Source of the DNA: Flavobacterium psychrophilum
GTDB taxonomy: Bacteria; Bacteroidota; Bacteroidia; Flavobacteriales; Flavobacteriaceae
DNA length: 64,000 nt
Direction of reading: 5' to 3'
Assembly: GCA_945874225.1 (NCBI GenBank)
Contig: CAMCFT010000018.1
Location: 1-64,000, forward strand
Below, piece by piece: positions 7,715-18,900 of this stretch (position 1 is the first letter of the stretch; the number at the start of each line of letters is the position of its first letter). The position numbers were made by a program, and so were the translations under genes. Below the pieces are notes generated by a model, which had not been told where the DNA came from, did no database searches, and saw only the letters and a program-made list of their open reading frames with translations.

Positions 7715-10700
7715 TCAAGCAATTAAAAAAAAGTAAGTTCAAAAAAACGGTAGCTATTTATTTAGCAATGATGATTCTTTTAGAGACTTTACAGCCTATG
7801 CGGATGTATGCTTTAACAAGTGGTCCAACACAACCAGAGTTTAACGCTTTTACTCCTATTGGAACATCTGATATGGTAAATTTATCGACCGGTGATTTCA
7901 ATTACAACATTCCAATTATGGATGTGGGTGGATATCCCTTAAATCTCGCCTACAACTCTGGAGTAACAATGGATCAGGAAGCATCATGGGTTGGTCTGGG
8001 ATGGAATCTTAATGTTGGGGAAATTTCGCGTCAAGTACGAGGTTTACCCGATGATTTTAGAGGGGACAAAATGCGTTATGAAAATAACTTGCGAGATAAT
8101 GTTACAGTAGGAACTAATTTGAATGTATCTCCAGCATTTTTTGGGTCTGATTTTCCAATAAAAGGAGGATTTGGATTGGGAGTGCAATACAATAATTATG
8201 AAGGCATAACTTTTAAACCCTCAATTGGAGTTTCTTATGAAATTGCTGGAATGAGTAGTGTAGGGTTTGATTTGTCTGGCTCTACAGCTGAAGGAGCAAC
8301 ATTAAGTCCTTCTGTTTCAATTTCAAAGGGAATGGACAATAAAGAAAAAGGAACGTCATTAAGTGTGGGGATAGGATCTTCTTTTAACAGCAGAAAAGGG
8401 CTGGAAAATATAAGTGCATCTGCTACATTAAAGGAAAATATTTCTGTGACTAATAAAAAGGGGGTAACTAAGGATGTGGAGGTAACTGCGGCTAGTAATG
8501 GAGGAAGTATTTCTCTCAACAACACCAACAATTACACTCCCACAAAACGAGTTGCCTATGACAATTTAAATAATACTTTCAATGCTACTTTTGGAACTGA
8601 AATATATGGAGTGGAAGCACAATTTAGAATAACAGGCTACGGATCTGTTCAAAAAATTAATTCTAAATACAAAGATAGATTTGTGGGGGGGTATGGTTAT
8701 GAAAATACCCAATATAAAAACAACTTGGAGGGAGTGCTCGATTTTAACAGAGAAAAAGAGCAAACCATTTCTAAAAACACAAATGCTCTTCCGGTAACTA
8801 ATTATACGTATGATACTTACAATATTGAAGGGCAGGGTGTTTCAGGAATGTTTAGACCTTTTAGGTCAAAGGTGGGTTATTTGTATAATGATAATGTGAC
8901 TGATTTTAGTTCAAGTAAATCTTTCGGAGTAGAGATTGGTGCGGGTGGTATATTTCATGGAGGAGTAAATTTTTTGAATTCCCCAACGACTAGCACTACA
9001 AGCAAATGGTCTAAAAAGAATAATGCTTTGCCTTATTTCACAGAAAGTAATACAGATAAAAATAATCCATTGTACGAGCAATCTGCTTTTAAGCTAATAG
9101 GAGAATTAGATGTAGATAACGAAAGTAATAAAACGCTTAATAATAATGCTTTAAGGCTGGATATTTCAGGAGGGAAGTTCAATAGAAGCTTGACTTCAGC
9201 ATATTTGGCAAAGCCGGCCACGACCATTAACCCTATTCTTCTAGACAGGGATAAGGTTAAAAGGACGGAACGATTAGGACGAAATCAGACAGTACAGAAA
9301 ATTACAAATCAGGAAGCTGACGGAAATTTTATATTTACGAATAGCAATGCAAAATCCCATCATACTGTAGGTATGAAAGTACTTCAAACCGATGGTACAA
9401 CTTATATATATGGTCAATCGGTTTATAATACTACAAAAGTAGAAGCAACTTTTGATGTTTCAAGTGTTAAGGAAAGCGATACTATTAATTTAAAAAAAAA
9501 GGACGGAATAGTTAAATACAATGGGCTTGTTACTGGAAATGGGAATGTTGATAGTGATCAATATGTCAATAAAATAACAACGCCAGGCTATGCGCATTCT
9601 TACCTAATTACCAGTGTTCTTTCGTCAGATTATCAGGATATTGACAATATTGGTGGCCCATCTGATAACGATTTAGGAACTTATACTAAGTTTGATTATA
9701 CAAAAGAAGGAGATAATGGGTTTGTTAAGGAATACAAATGGAGAGTGCCCTACGGAGCTAATGAAGCTTCCTATAATGAAGGATTACGAACAAGTAAAAA
9801 AGATCAAAAAGGGAATTATATTTATGGCAAAAAAGAACTGGTTTATCTAAAAAAAATAGAAACCAAAACACATATAGCTTTCATAGATATAGAGAATCGA
9901 AAAGATGCTATGGGCGTTTCAGGAGAGCACGGGGGACAAGGTACTCAATCTATGAGTCGCATAAAATCCATTCGATTGTATTCTAAAGCCGAATTATCTG
10001 TTGATGAAGGCAATAATGTTGTTGACCCAGGAATTACATCTTCAATAAAACCAATTAAAACAGCTCATTTTGAATACAATTACGAATTATGTGGAGGTAC
10101 TCCAAATAATTTTGAAGGAACAAAAGGAAAACTAACTTTAAAAAAAGTATATTTTACCTATCGTGCCTCGAATATGGGAAAATATACACCTTATAAATTT
10201 GATTATGCTACTTTTAATCCTGACTATAATATAAAAGGATTTGATGTATGGGGAAATTATAAAGAAAACGCCATATCAAATCCTTTAACAACTTCCGAAT
10301 TTCCATTCGTGGAACAAGACCAAACCAAATCAAATCAAAACACCAGTGCTTGGGTTTTAAAAAAAATAACATTGCCATCAGGAGGAGAACTGAATATTCA
10401 AACTGAAAGCGATGATTATAAATATGTCCAAAACAAAAAAGCAATGCAAATGTTCAAAGTGATTGGTGCAGGGGATAGTCCAACGCCTATAGCTAGTTCC
10501 AATATTGCCCAACTTTATTCTGGTAAAACGCCAAATAGATATATTTATGTAAAAGTTAATGATGCCACTCTGTCAAATAAGGAATTTATTAATAAATATT
10601 TATCCGAAAACATAGGCAAACCTATTTATTTTAAGTTTTTGCTTAATATGACCACCATAGGGAATAATATTCAGAATTATGAAAAGGATTTTGTTAGCGG

Positions 10701-13700
10701 TTATTTTGAGATCGAAACAGATAATGCATTAAGGTCATCAATGGTGGTTTCAAATGGAATGGTAGCTATACCATTAAAATTTCTTAAAGTTGACGGCTTT
10801 ATTAATAAAGACAGACCAGTTAATCCTATTGCAAAAGCAGGTTGGGGATTCGGCAGAACATATTTGAATAGGGCTGTATACAGTCTTGGGGGCGAGGAAA
10901 TAAATAAAAGTTTTAGTTCAATAGTTCTTGATTTAAAAAACAGTATAAAATCAATGACAGAAGTTTTTAAAAGCCCTAATGGGTTGTTGGAAACAAAAGG
11001 ATGTGCTAGATATTTTGACACAGAACGTTCTTGGGTAAGGCTAGAAAATCCTAATGGAAAAAAATTGGGCGGAGGACTACGCGTAAATAAAATAGAATTG
11101 AGCGATAACTGGATTGTTATGAATTCGGTAGAACCAAATTCCATTTACAATGAAAAATATGGGCAGGAATACAAATATACTCTAGAGGATGGAACATCTT
11201 CAAGTGGGGTGGCTACTTTCGAACCCAATGCTTCTCCAGAGAATCCTTTTGTAGAGCCTTTTTACGGGAAGGATGGGAGTTATGCAGACAGAATTGCTGC
11301 CCCTAAAGAAATGAATTATGTGGAAAAGCCTTTTGGGGAAAGCTTTTTCCCTTCTCCTAAAATAACTTATTCCCGGGTAACGGTATCTAATCTTGATAAA
11401 AGCAATGATAATATTGGTAAAGTTGTAAAAAAACACGCCACAGGTAAAGTGGTTACCGAACATTATACAACCTATGATTTTCCTACGTTGGTTGACTATA
11501 CAGATTTGGACATACGCCCTGATATGATGAAAAGCCCTTTGCTTAAGCTCTTGAATATAGTTTCAATTGATCATTTAACAGCTTCCCAAGGGTTTTCTAT
11601 TGAAACTAATGATATGGATGGAAAAGTTAAATCTGAAAAAGTATATGGAGAAGGACAAACCACTCCCATATCAAGAGTGGATTATAAATACAATGTGGAT
11701 TCAGATGGTAAATTAGACAATAATTTAACAACAATAAATTCAGAAGGAAAAACCCAAACAAACTTGTTGGGGGTTAATTATGATTTAATAAATGATTTCA
11801 ATGAGAGTTATTCCACAACTAAATCTCGCGGATTTGATGCTAATGTTGCTTTTTTTATGGTTGGGATTTGGCCTGTTTTTGTACCTAGAGTATTTCCAAA
11901 AATTTCTAATAATGAATCTATTTTAAGAACGGCTACCACTACCAAAGTCACTCATAAAACGGGAATTTTAATAGAAAAAGTGGCCTATGATTTAGGTTCT
12001 AGAGTATCAACAAAAAACCTCGCTTGGGATGCAAAAACTGGGCAAGTACTGCTCACTCAAACTATAAATGAGTTTGATGACAATTATTATAGTTTCAACT
12101 ATCCGGCTTATTGGAGTTATGAAAATATGGGGTTAGCTTCTGATAATATAGATTTAAGTGGCATTTTAAGCAACGCAGCTAACGATTCTAATTTTGGTAT
12201 TTTAGGAGCGACTACTACTAATATTTCAGAATATTTTAAAATTGGTGATGAATTATTGTTGTCAGATAATTCAAAACTTTGGGTTAGCGGATATAACACA
12301 GGCAAAACTCAAATTCAGCTAATAAATAGAGCTGGAGTAACTATCAATCAATCAAACAAGCCCATTAATTTAAACTTCAAAGTGTTACGCTCTGGAAACA
12401 GAAACCAACAAATGGCCTCTATGGCCTCGGTCACTTCTATGGTAAACCCAATTGACATAGACAATAATGGTGTTTTAAATAACATCACAGAAACAAGTTT
12501 TGTTTACGATTCGAATACTCCTATTAATCCAAAGGTAATCAACGCTAGCGCAGTAGAATATAACGATGATTGGAGTTCTCAATGCGAGAATGATATGCCT
12601 AATGGATCTGGAATTATAAACAGCGTAGGAACTCCTGTAAATCCATATATTTATAACACCAAAGGCAATTGGAGAGCAGTAAAATCGTATGCTTACTTAA
12701 CAGGTAGAAACAATTTTGTAACACCAAATAGAAGAAAAGCAGGGTATTTCACCAACTTTAATCCTTTTTATAAATTAAATAATACGGGTTGGACAAAAGA
12801 TATTTCGGGATGGACATTTGCTAGTCAAGTCACCAAATACAGCCCTCACGGTGTAGAGGTTGAAAACAAAGATGCTTTGGAACGATACTCTTCTGCACAA
12901 TATGGCTATAATTATGCATTGCCAGTCGCGGTAGCCTCTAATGCAAAATATGACGAAATAGGCTATGATGGTTTTGAGGATTATGGTATTCCTAATCCAA
13001 CTTTGTCGGCTATGTTAAAACCTCATTTTGGGTTTTCTCAAGGGCTAAACACCGATGTTTATCTTACTGCCGAAAAATCGCACACAGGAAACGGTAGTTT
13101 AGCAGTAAAACCAGGAAAACGGGCAACCTTTACTAGAACAATAAATGGTTGTACAGTTGCGGGATCAAACCCTAATCCGACACAAACATTTTATTATGAA
13201 GGATTTTGGACTGCGGATGATATTCAGCATCATCCAGAAATTAATTCTTGGGTAGATTATTTAGATGGGAACGGAACTCAACAAAGGTTTATAGTTGGTG
13301 CTGTCGAAAATGGTTGCCAAGGTATTATTGCGGCAAGCATCATAGATACAAGTGGTTGCGCTGTTTGTACACCTGTGCCATCAATAAAAATAGTTAACGA
13401 TTTTGAGAGTTCCCCAAGTTGCTGGAATTCTGTAACGGTTGAGATAGCCACTGCAAGACCTGTTCTTGTTGATATTATATCAAATTTTACTGGAACAGGA
13501 ACATACAATACAAATCTACCTTTAGGCATAGGTGTTACAGGTATATATTCAGATTTAATTAATGCTTCTATTTCATCTAATAAAAAATACAATTTTGGAA
13601 TAGATGGTCATAAGCAATTTGGAGCTGGAGATATTTATACTAGTACTATAACTATTATTGTAAAAGAATTTGATGGTACTATAATAGAGACTTATGTATT

Positions 13701-13731
13701 TACAAGAACACATGATAATGTTCATTGTTAA
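7711..13731 (+). CDS. Giant RHS-A-type protein (large secreted shell component), lacking its usual C-terminal tail
   Basis: 2006 residues. Residues 1-35 form a basic, Sec-type signal region (AIYLAMMILLETLQP). The conserved Bacteroidota RHS N-terminal motif follows: FTPIGTSDMVNLSTGDFNYN and WVGLGWNLNVGEISRQVRG at ~93-111. The body is mostly beta-rich and is expected to form part of the RHS/Tc-like shell that pairs with RHS-B. Near the C-terminus (~1785-1815) is the first half of a carbohydrate-binding-like beta-sandwich (SHTGNGSLAVKPGKR), then a Cys-containing insert, ending HDNVHC. The matching second half of this sandwich and the usual RHS-A tail are encoded by the next gene, so the protein appears to have been split by an insertion. 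Starts with a 4-bp overlap to the lipoprotein gene. Confidence 0.85.
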   Translation: MIKQLKKSKFKKTVAIYLAMMILLETLQPMRMYALTSGPTQPEFNAFTPIGTSDMVNLSTGDFNYNIPIMDVGGYPLNLAYNSGVTMDQEASWVGLGWNLNVGEISRQVRGLPDDFRGDKMRYENNLRDNVTVGTNLNVSPAFFGSDFPIKGGFGLGVQYNNYEGITFKPSIGVSYEIAGMSSVGFDLSGSTAEGATLSPSVSISKGMDNKEKGTSLSVGIGSSFNSRKGLENISASATLKENISVTNKKGVTKDVEVTAASNGGSISLNNTNNYTPTKRVAYDNLNNTFNATFGTEIYGVEAQFRITGYGSVQKINSKYKDRFVGGYGYENTQYKNNLEGVLDFNREKEQTISKNTNALPVTNYTYDTYNIEGQGVSGMFRPFRSKVGYLYNDNVTDFSSSKSFGVEIGAGGIFHGGVNFLNSPTTSTTSKWSKKNNALPYFTESNTDKNNPLYEQSAFKLIGELDVDNESNKTLNNNALRLDISGGKFNRSLTSAYLAKPATTINPILLDRDKVKRTERLGRNQTVQKITNQEADGNFIFTNSNAKSHHTVGMKVLQTDGTTYIYGQSVYNTTKVEATFDVSSVKESDTINLKKKDGIVKYNGLVTGNGNVDSDQYVNKITTPGYAHSYLITSVLSSDYQDIDNIGGPSDNDLGTYTKFDYTKEGDNGFVKEYKWRVPYGANEASYNEGLRTSKKDQKGNYIYGKKELVYLKKIETKTHIAFIDIENRKDAMGVSGEHGGQGTQSMSRIKSIRLYSKAELSVDEGNNVVDPGITSSIKPIKTAHFEYNYELCGGTPNNFEGTKGKLTLKKVYFTYRASNMGKYTPYKFDYATFNPDYNIKGFDVWGNYKENAISNPLTTSEFPFVEQDQTKSNQNTSAWVLKKITLPSGGELNIQTESDDYKYVQNKKAMQMFKVIGAGDSPTPIASSNIAQLYSGKTPNRYIYVKVNDATLSNKEFINKYLSENIGKPIYFKFLLNMTTIGNNIQNYEKDFVSGYFEIETDNALRSSMVVSNGMVAIPLKFLKVDGFINKDRPVNPIAKAGWGFGRTYLNRAVYSLGGEEINKSFSSIVLDLKNSIKSMTEVFKSPNGLLETKGCARYFDTERSWVRLENPNGKKLGGGLRVNKIELSDNWIVMNSVEPNSIYNEKYGQEYKYTLEDGTSSSGVATFEPNASPENPFVEPFYGKDGSYADRIAAPKEMNYVEKPFGESFFPSPKITYSRVTVSNLDKSNDNIGKVVKKHATGKVVTEHYTTYDFPTLVDYTDLDIRPDMMKSPLLKLLNIVSIDHLTASQGFSIETNDMDGKVKSEKVYGEGQTTPISRVDYKYNVDSDGKLDNNLTTINSEGKTQTNLLGVNYDLINDFNESYSTTKSRGFDANVAFFMVGIWPVFVPRVFPKISNNESILRTATTTKVTHKTGILIEKVAYDLGSRVSTKNLAWDAKTGQVLLTQTINEFDDNYYSFNYPAYWSYENMGLASDNIDLSGILSNAANDSNFGILGATTTNISEYFKIGDELLLSDNSKLWVSGYNTGKTQIQLINRAGVTINQSNKPINLNFKVLRSGNRNQQMASMASVTSMVNPIDIDNNGVLNNITETSFVYDSNTPINPKVINASAVEYNDDWSSQCENDMPNGSGIINSVGTPVNPYIYNTKGNWRAVKSYAYLTGRNNFVTPNRRKAGYFTNFNPFYKLNNTGWTKDISGWTFASQVTKYSPHGVEVENKDALERYSSAQYGYNYALPVAVASNAKYDEIGYDGFEDYGIPNPTLSAMLKPHFGFSQGLNTDVYLTAEKSHTGNGSLAVKPGKRATFTRTINGCTVAGSNPNPTQTFYYEGFWTADDIQHHPEINSWVDYLDGNGTQQRFIVGAVENGCQGIIAASIIDTSGCAVCTPVPSIKIVNDFESSPSCWNSVTVEIATARPVLVDIISNFTGTGTYNTNLPLGIGVTGIYSDLINASISSNKKYNFGIDGHKQFGAGDIYTSTITIIVKEFDGTIIETYVFTRTHDNVHC

Positions 13732-13795
13732 AAATTTCTATTTGTGAAATTTCAAAAGAGTTACTCAGAAAAAAAATTAATCGAAACCAATAGGT

Positions 13796-15208
13796 ATGAA
13801 AAATAATTCAACAATGATAAAAAAAATAATAATTTGCTTGATTTTATTGCCAGTTTTTAGTTTTGGTCAGACATATTCAAATATTGATCAACCCGTTTAT
13901 TGTACCGACTATTTAATAGGCCAATATGGTAATTGTGGAGGAGACGGAGGAATACAAATAACCAATAATAATTATTTGACTGTTACTTTTGGAGCAGCCT
14001 GGAGTGGCTCTCAACAGCTAAAAACAAATACAATAATTACTCTCAACGTTATTCCAACCTTACCTACTATAGAATTAGGACCTATTTTAGATAATTTGAA
14101 TAACGCTCCAACAGGTTATTATGCTAAAATTGAAAATAATGATTTAGTTTTTTATACTTTACTTCAGGAAATTCCTTTTATAAATAATGGTTGTTATATA
14201 AACCCTTTTGGGCAATCGCTTGATTGTGTGAGTTCCACTTGGTATCATGACGGTGATGGAGATGGATTTGGTACTCAAGCACCAAGTTCTATAGGATGTC
14301 CCTCAAGCTGTGCTCAAATATCAGCTTGTACACAACCTGTTGGTTATGTAGCCAATAATCTTGATTGTGATGACTCAAATAATTTGATAACTCCAAACAC
14401 AATTTGGTATATTGACAAAGATCATGATGGTTATGGTGATGCAACTTACTATAACCCTCCAAATGGTGTAACCGACCCACCATCAGTTACAGGTTGCACG
14501 CAACCTTATGGTTACGCTATTAATTATAGTGATTGTGATGATACGAACGCTTTGATAAACTCTGGTACAATTTGGTATCGTGATGCCGATGCTGATGGTC
14601 TTGGTGATATTTCAATTTCTATTACAAGTTGTTTACAGCCAATTGGTTATGTGAATAATTCAAACGACACTAATGACAATCCTTTATGCAACTACTGCGC
14701 ATCCTTCAATTTAATCAAAAACGAAAAATACTTGGTAAGCGCTTGGATAAAAGAAAGCAATCCAAATACACCCCAAGAACAATTTAAAAATTTCGATAAA
14801 GGCTGTGTCAGTATTTCATTTAAAGATGTGGCAGGGTTGCCTATTGCAACTCCACAAAAATTTTATGCAACGGGCGAAATTATTGATGGCTGGCAGCGTA
14901 TCGTTGGGGAATTTACAGTGCCAGATACCGTAAACGATATGGAACTTGAACTACTCAACGAAAACACTGATTCTAAAATGGTGTACTTTGATGACATAAG
15001 GATATTGCCCAGCAAAGGTAATATGAAAAGCTTTGTTTACGACCAAAAAACGCAACGCCTAATGGCAGAGTTAGATGAAAATAACTACTCTACATTTTAT
15101 GAATATGATTTAGAGGGAGGCTTGGTACGAGTAAAAAAAGAAACCGAAAAAGGCGTGTTTACAATCCAAGAAACTCGTAGTGGAAATGCTAAAACAGACA
15201 AACCATAA
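13796..15208 (+). CDS. Secreted MopE-repeat protein fused to the displaced RHS-A C-terminal tail
   Basis: 470 residues. The signal peptide (IIICLILLPVFSFGQ) may start at either ATG 13796 or ATG 13814. Residues ~150-290 hold three MopE-type putative metal-binding repeats (TWYHDGDGDGFGT, IWYIDKDHDGYGD, IWYRDADADGLGD) with paired Cys in DCDDSN / DCDDTN. From ~300 the sequence becomes the second half of a beta-sandwich (NEKYLVSAWIKE, GWQRIVGEFTVPD, MVYFDDIRILP) and then the typical end of Bacteroidota RHS-A proteins (RLMAELDENNYSTFYEYD, KGVFTIQETRSG). This gene therefore carries the missing end of the RHS-A protein on a new secreted carrier. Gap to RHS-A is 64 bp; it overlaps the next gene by one base (TAATG). 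Confidence 0.8.
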   Translation: MKNNSTMIKKIIICLILLPVFSFGQTYSNIDQPVYCTDYLIGQYGNCGGDGGIQITNNNYLTVTFGAAWSGSQQLKTNTIITLNVIPTLPTIELGPILDNLNNAPTGYYAKIENNDLVFYTLLQEIPFINNGCYINPFGQSLDCVSSTWYHDGDGDGFGTQAPSSIGCPSSCAQISACTQPVGYVANNLDCDDSNNLITPNTIWYIDKDHDGYGDATYYNPPNGVTDPPSVTGCTQPYGYAINYSDCDDTNALINSGTIWYRDADADGLGDISISITSCLQPIGYVNNSNDTNDNPLCNYCASFNLIKNEKYLVSAWIKESNPNTPQEQFKNFDKGCVSISFKDVAGLPIATPQKFYATGEIIDGWQRIVGEFTVPDTVNDMELELLNENTDSKMVYFDDIRILPSKGNMKSFVYDQKTQRLMAELDENNYSTFYEYDLEGGLVRVKKETEKGVFTIQETRSGNAKTDKP

Positions 15209-15927
15209 TGGCAAAAAAAATATTATTTTATTGTTTCATCTTTCTCTCTGTTATTTCGAAATTGTATTGTCAACAAGAAAAAATGACTGCAATACAAGTG
15301 TTGAAAAAAGCAGCACAAGTCTTCGAAAAACAGGACTATGTATCAAATAATTCTAAATACGTCTTATATCTGGACTACACTTCTAAAAAAGCGTATGAAC
15401 AATACAATGGCATGGTTTTAAAGAAAAATAATGTAAATTATTTTAAAATAAAGAATACAGAATTTGTGGCTTTTAAGGATTATGGAGTAAAAATAAATCA
15501 CGACGAAAAAGCAATTGTGATTGAAAATGGGTCAACGAATGAAATGCAAGATTCGCCTCTGTCTTTAGATAATTATCTGAAAGGATTTGATTCAAAACTA
15601 ATTTTAACGAATAAGGAATATTTTATTTGTGAATTAACACCGGCTAAAATTTCGCAGATTATGCTAAGCAAAATAGTCGTCTATATCAGAAAAACGGACT
15701 ATAGCATTGTAAAACAAAGCTTGTTTTTTATAGAAAAAATGGAAAGTAAAGACGCTAAAGGGAAAACCATTTATACAACGCCTAGATTAGAAATTTCTTT
15801 TAACCCGAGAATTAAAGACAATAAAAGAGATGACTTGCTTGTCAATAAAGAAAATTATTTTACCGAAAAAGGCAACGAAATAATAGTGTCAAAAAGATTA
15901 TCAGCCTATCAATTATTCAAATCATAA
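15208..15927 (+). CDS. Secreted protein of the RHS operon, LolA-like size and pattern
   Basis: 239 residues with a Sec signal peptide (ILFYCFIFLSVISKLYCQQ). The mature part begins with a helix and then beta-strands ending in charged turns (KYVLYLDYTSKKAYEQYNG, SIVKQSLFFIEKM), a layout reminiscent of LolA/LolB-type lipoprotein carriers; the resemblance is by eye and weak. It lies between RHS-A and RHS-B, translationally coupled to the former (TAATG) and 15 bp from the latter. Plausibly a periplasmic accessory in RHS folding or outer-membrane passage. Function not established. Confidence 0.7.
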   Translation: MAKKILFYCFIFLSVISKLYCQQEKMTAIQVLKKAAQVFEKQDYVSNNSKYVLYLDYTSKKAYEQYNGMVLKKNNVNYFKIKNTEFVAFKDYGVKINHDEKAIVIENGSTNEMQDSPLSLDNYLKGFDSKLILTNKEYFICELTPAKISQIMLSKIVVYIRKTDYSIVKQSLFFIEKMESKDAKGKTIYTTPRLEISFNPRIKDNKRDDLLVNKENYFTEKGNEIIVSKRLSAYQLFKS

Positions 15928-15942
15928 TAGTAAATCTGTTTT

Positions 15943-18900
15943 ATGAATATACCTTACTTTATCAATAATAGAAAATTTCGTCTTTCAGCAATAGTTTTGT
16001 TGTTGGTTCTGAGCAGTGTAAATGTTTTTTCTCAAAAAAATACTTATAAAGTGCATAGAGATTCTTTAACCAATATTCAATTGATGAATAATGCTCTCGA
16101 GAAGAAATTTGTTGATCCGGAATTAAATGTGCCCAATCACTTTTCTATAAATCCCAAAGCCTATGTGAGGTTAAAGGTGAATAGTGAAACAGGTCCTTTT
16201 GTTTGGACAAAAACAAAAGTGAATCTAACAATAATACCTATTCTTCCAGATGGAGTTGAGGATGTTGCAGGACAATATACTAAAACTTTGGAAGTAGAAT
16301 ACAACCCCTTGGGTAATTCGGCTAATTTTATTGACTTGTCTTCTCACGAATTAATGAATAGATATGGGGTAAAAGTAATTGTTAATTCATACGAAACAAC
16401 TGATATTAGCACAGGAAATATAACAAATACGATTAATCCAAACATCACATTAGAATTAGGTTTTGAGTCCGAACGTTATTACCAAGTTACAGGACAATTA
16501 CCTACTATTCAGGCAACAATTATAAACGATATAGATGCGAGTCCTGTTGCTTTGCAATTTAGTTGGTCATCACTTGTTGGAGCTTTAGAATATGAACTGG
16601 AATGGACATGGGTAGATAATTATGGGGATGTTGCATTGGCAACAATTTTAGACCCAAACAGTATTAATTTTTCATCCAGGGATTTTGAATTAAACAATAC
16701 AAGAATACGCACATCAAATACCAATTATGAAATTCCTTTAATATATTCAAAAGGATATATCATATACAGGGTTAGGGCAGTAGGAAGATTCACGGATAAT
16801 TTGGCAGATGTAAATAAAATGTATTATGGGCCTTGGAGTTCAGGATTAGCAACAAAAAATACCGTTGCCGATTGGGGAAACAGTTTTATTGCTGTTGCAG
16901 AAGAACATGAAAAGGAAAAGAACTGGCAATTTCAAGCCAGTTATGCCGAACAAGGAAAAAAGAAAGAAGTAGTCAGTTATTTTGACGGTTCCTTAAGAAA
17001 CAGGCAAACAGTTACCAAGGTAAATACTAATAATAATGCAGTTGTGGGAGAAGTGATATACGATACCCAAGGAAGAGCGGCTATAGAGGTTCTACCTGTG
17101 CCTTTAAATAGAAATTATATTCGTTATTTCAAGGATTTAAATAGAAACTTAAACAATCAATTATATACGCATTTAGACTTTGATTGGCAATCTTCCACCA
17201 CTACTGCTTGTGAATCTTCAATTTCAGGGATGTCAAAAATAAGTGGCTCAAGTAAGTATTATTCTGATGGTAATGATATAATAAGCCCTCTTAAAAACTA
17301 TATTCCTTCAGCATTAAAACTGCCGCTGGTTAATGGTATTGAAGAATATCTTCCGTTTAGTCAAATAGAATATACCCCTGATAACACGGGTAGAATAGCT
17401 CGAAAAGGAGGTGTTGGCTCAACCCACCAGTTAGGTACAGGTCACGAGATGAAGTATTTTTACTCAGTGCCCAATCAAGAAGAGTTAAACCGTCTTTTCG
17501 GTTATGAAGTAGGTTATGCATCCCATTATAAAAAAAACAGTGTTGTTGATCCAAATGGGCAGGTAAGCGTGAGTTATATTGATCCGCAAGGCAGAACAAT
17601 AGCAACGGCTTTAGCGGGTGGTGCCCCTGATAACTTGGAAGCATTACCGGATGCAAATGATGCTTTATTGCACAAAACAATTTCAGTCGATTTACTAAAT
17701 AAAGCCAATGCAAATGACACAGATACCGCACTGGATAATAATGAGTTAGGTACTACTTTAAATTTCCCCAATCATAAAGACGTATTGACACTTTCTAAAC
17801 AAATTGGAGTTACGGGTAATAATGTAGAACACCATTTTGTGTACAATGTAAAAAACGATACAGTCTTTACCCCTGCAAAGTGTAATGACAAATACTCTTT
17901 TGTTTATGATTTGAGCATAAACTTAAAGGATGATTGTGCAACAGAATTGATTATTCCTTCAATTAATAATGTTCTTATCGGCTCTTCAAGTATAGGGGCA
18001 AATCCAACGACCTTTAATGTTAATCCAATCATTTTACCGGACACTTTGTCTTTAAATACAGGCAGCTATTCTTTGAGAAAAGAGTTGAAAGTAAATAAAG
18101 CGGTGTTAGATGAATACGCGGACAATTATATAGCCCAATTAAAAGACTCGACTAAATTATGCTACATAAAACCTATTGATTTTAAACCTCAAACCATTAG
18201 TGTAACCTGTGAGACTACTTGTGACGAATGTTTACGAAGTATTGGCATTGAAGGAAGTATATCAAATTTAGAAGCTGAAAAAGAGTATGTGTTAAAATTG
18301 TTAAAAGGAATATATGGTGTCTCAAATATAGACAATACAACTTTTTCAATAAGCAATACATTCGACGTAACAATAGTACAACCCGGAACCTCATCGCCTA
18401 TAAACTTTGGACAAACAATTGTACAAAGTGAAGTTAACGGCTATGTAGCAAGTTTTAGGCAAGACTGGGCACAGTTGTATGGAGCCTGTGAGCAACTCTG
18501 TGGCCCCACTTTTACCTCAAGTTGTTCTATTAACGAAGATTCTTTGCTTACGGATGTTAGTCCAAATGGTCAATATGCTATGGTACCAGCTAATTTGAAT
18601 GACCCTACTGTACCAATTGAAAACTGGGACTTATTGAGTCTTTTTAACGAAAACAACAAAATAATACACAACGGATTAGTTAATAATAATACAAACAATA
18701 GGTTCAATTGGAGAAGTCCAGCGACTCCTTATCATGACGAAGACGGCAAAGAATCTAGAATTGAAGTTTCACTGGAAGAAGTTTCACCAGGTGTAGAGGC
18801 GTATATTCCAGAAATTTTAAGCAATTCTTTGATAACAGACGTTGATGGAAGAACCTATGTATTGCCTCAAGATTTACAAAATGTAGCTGATTTTATAGAC

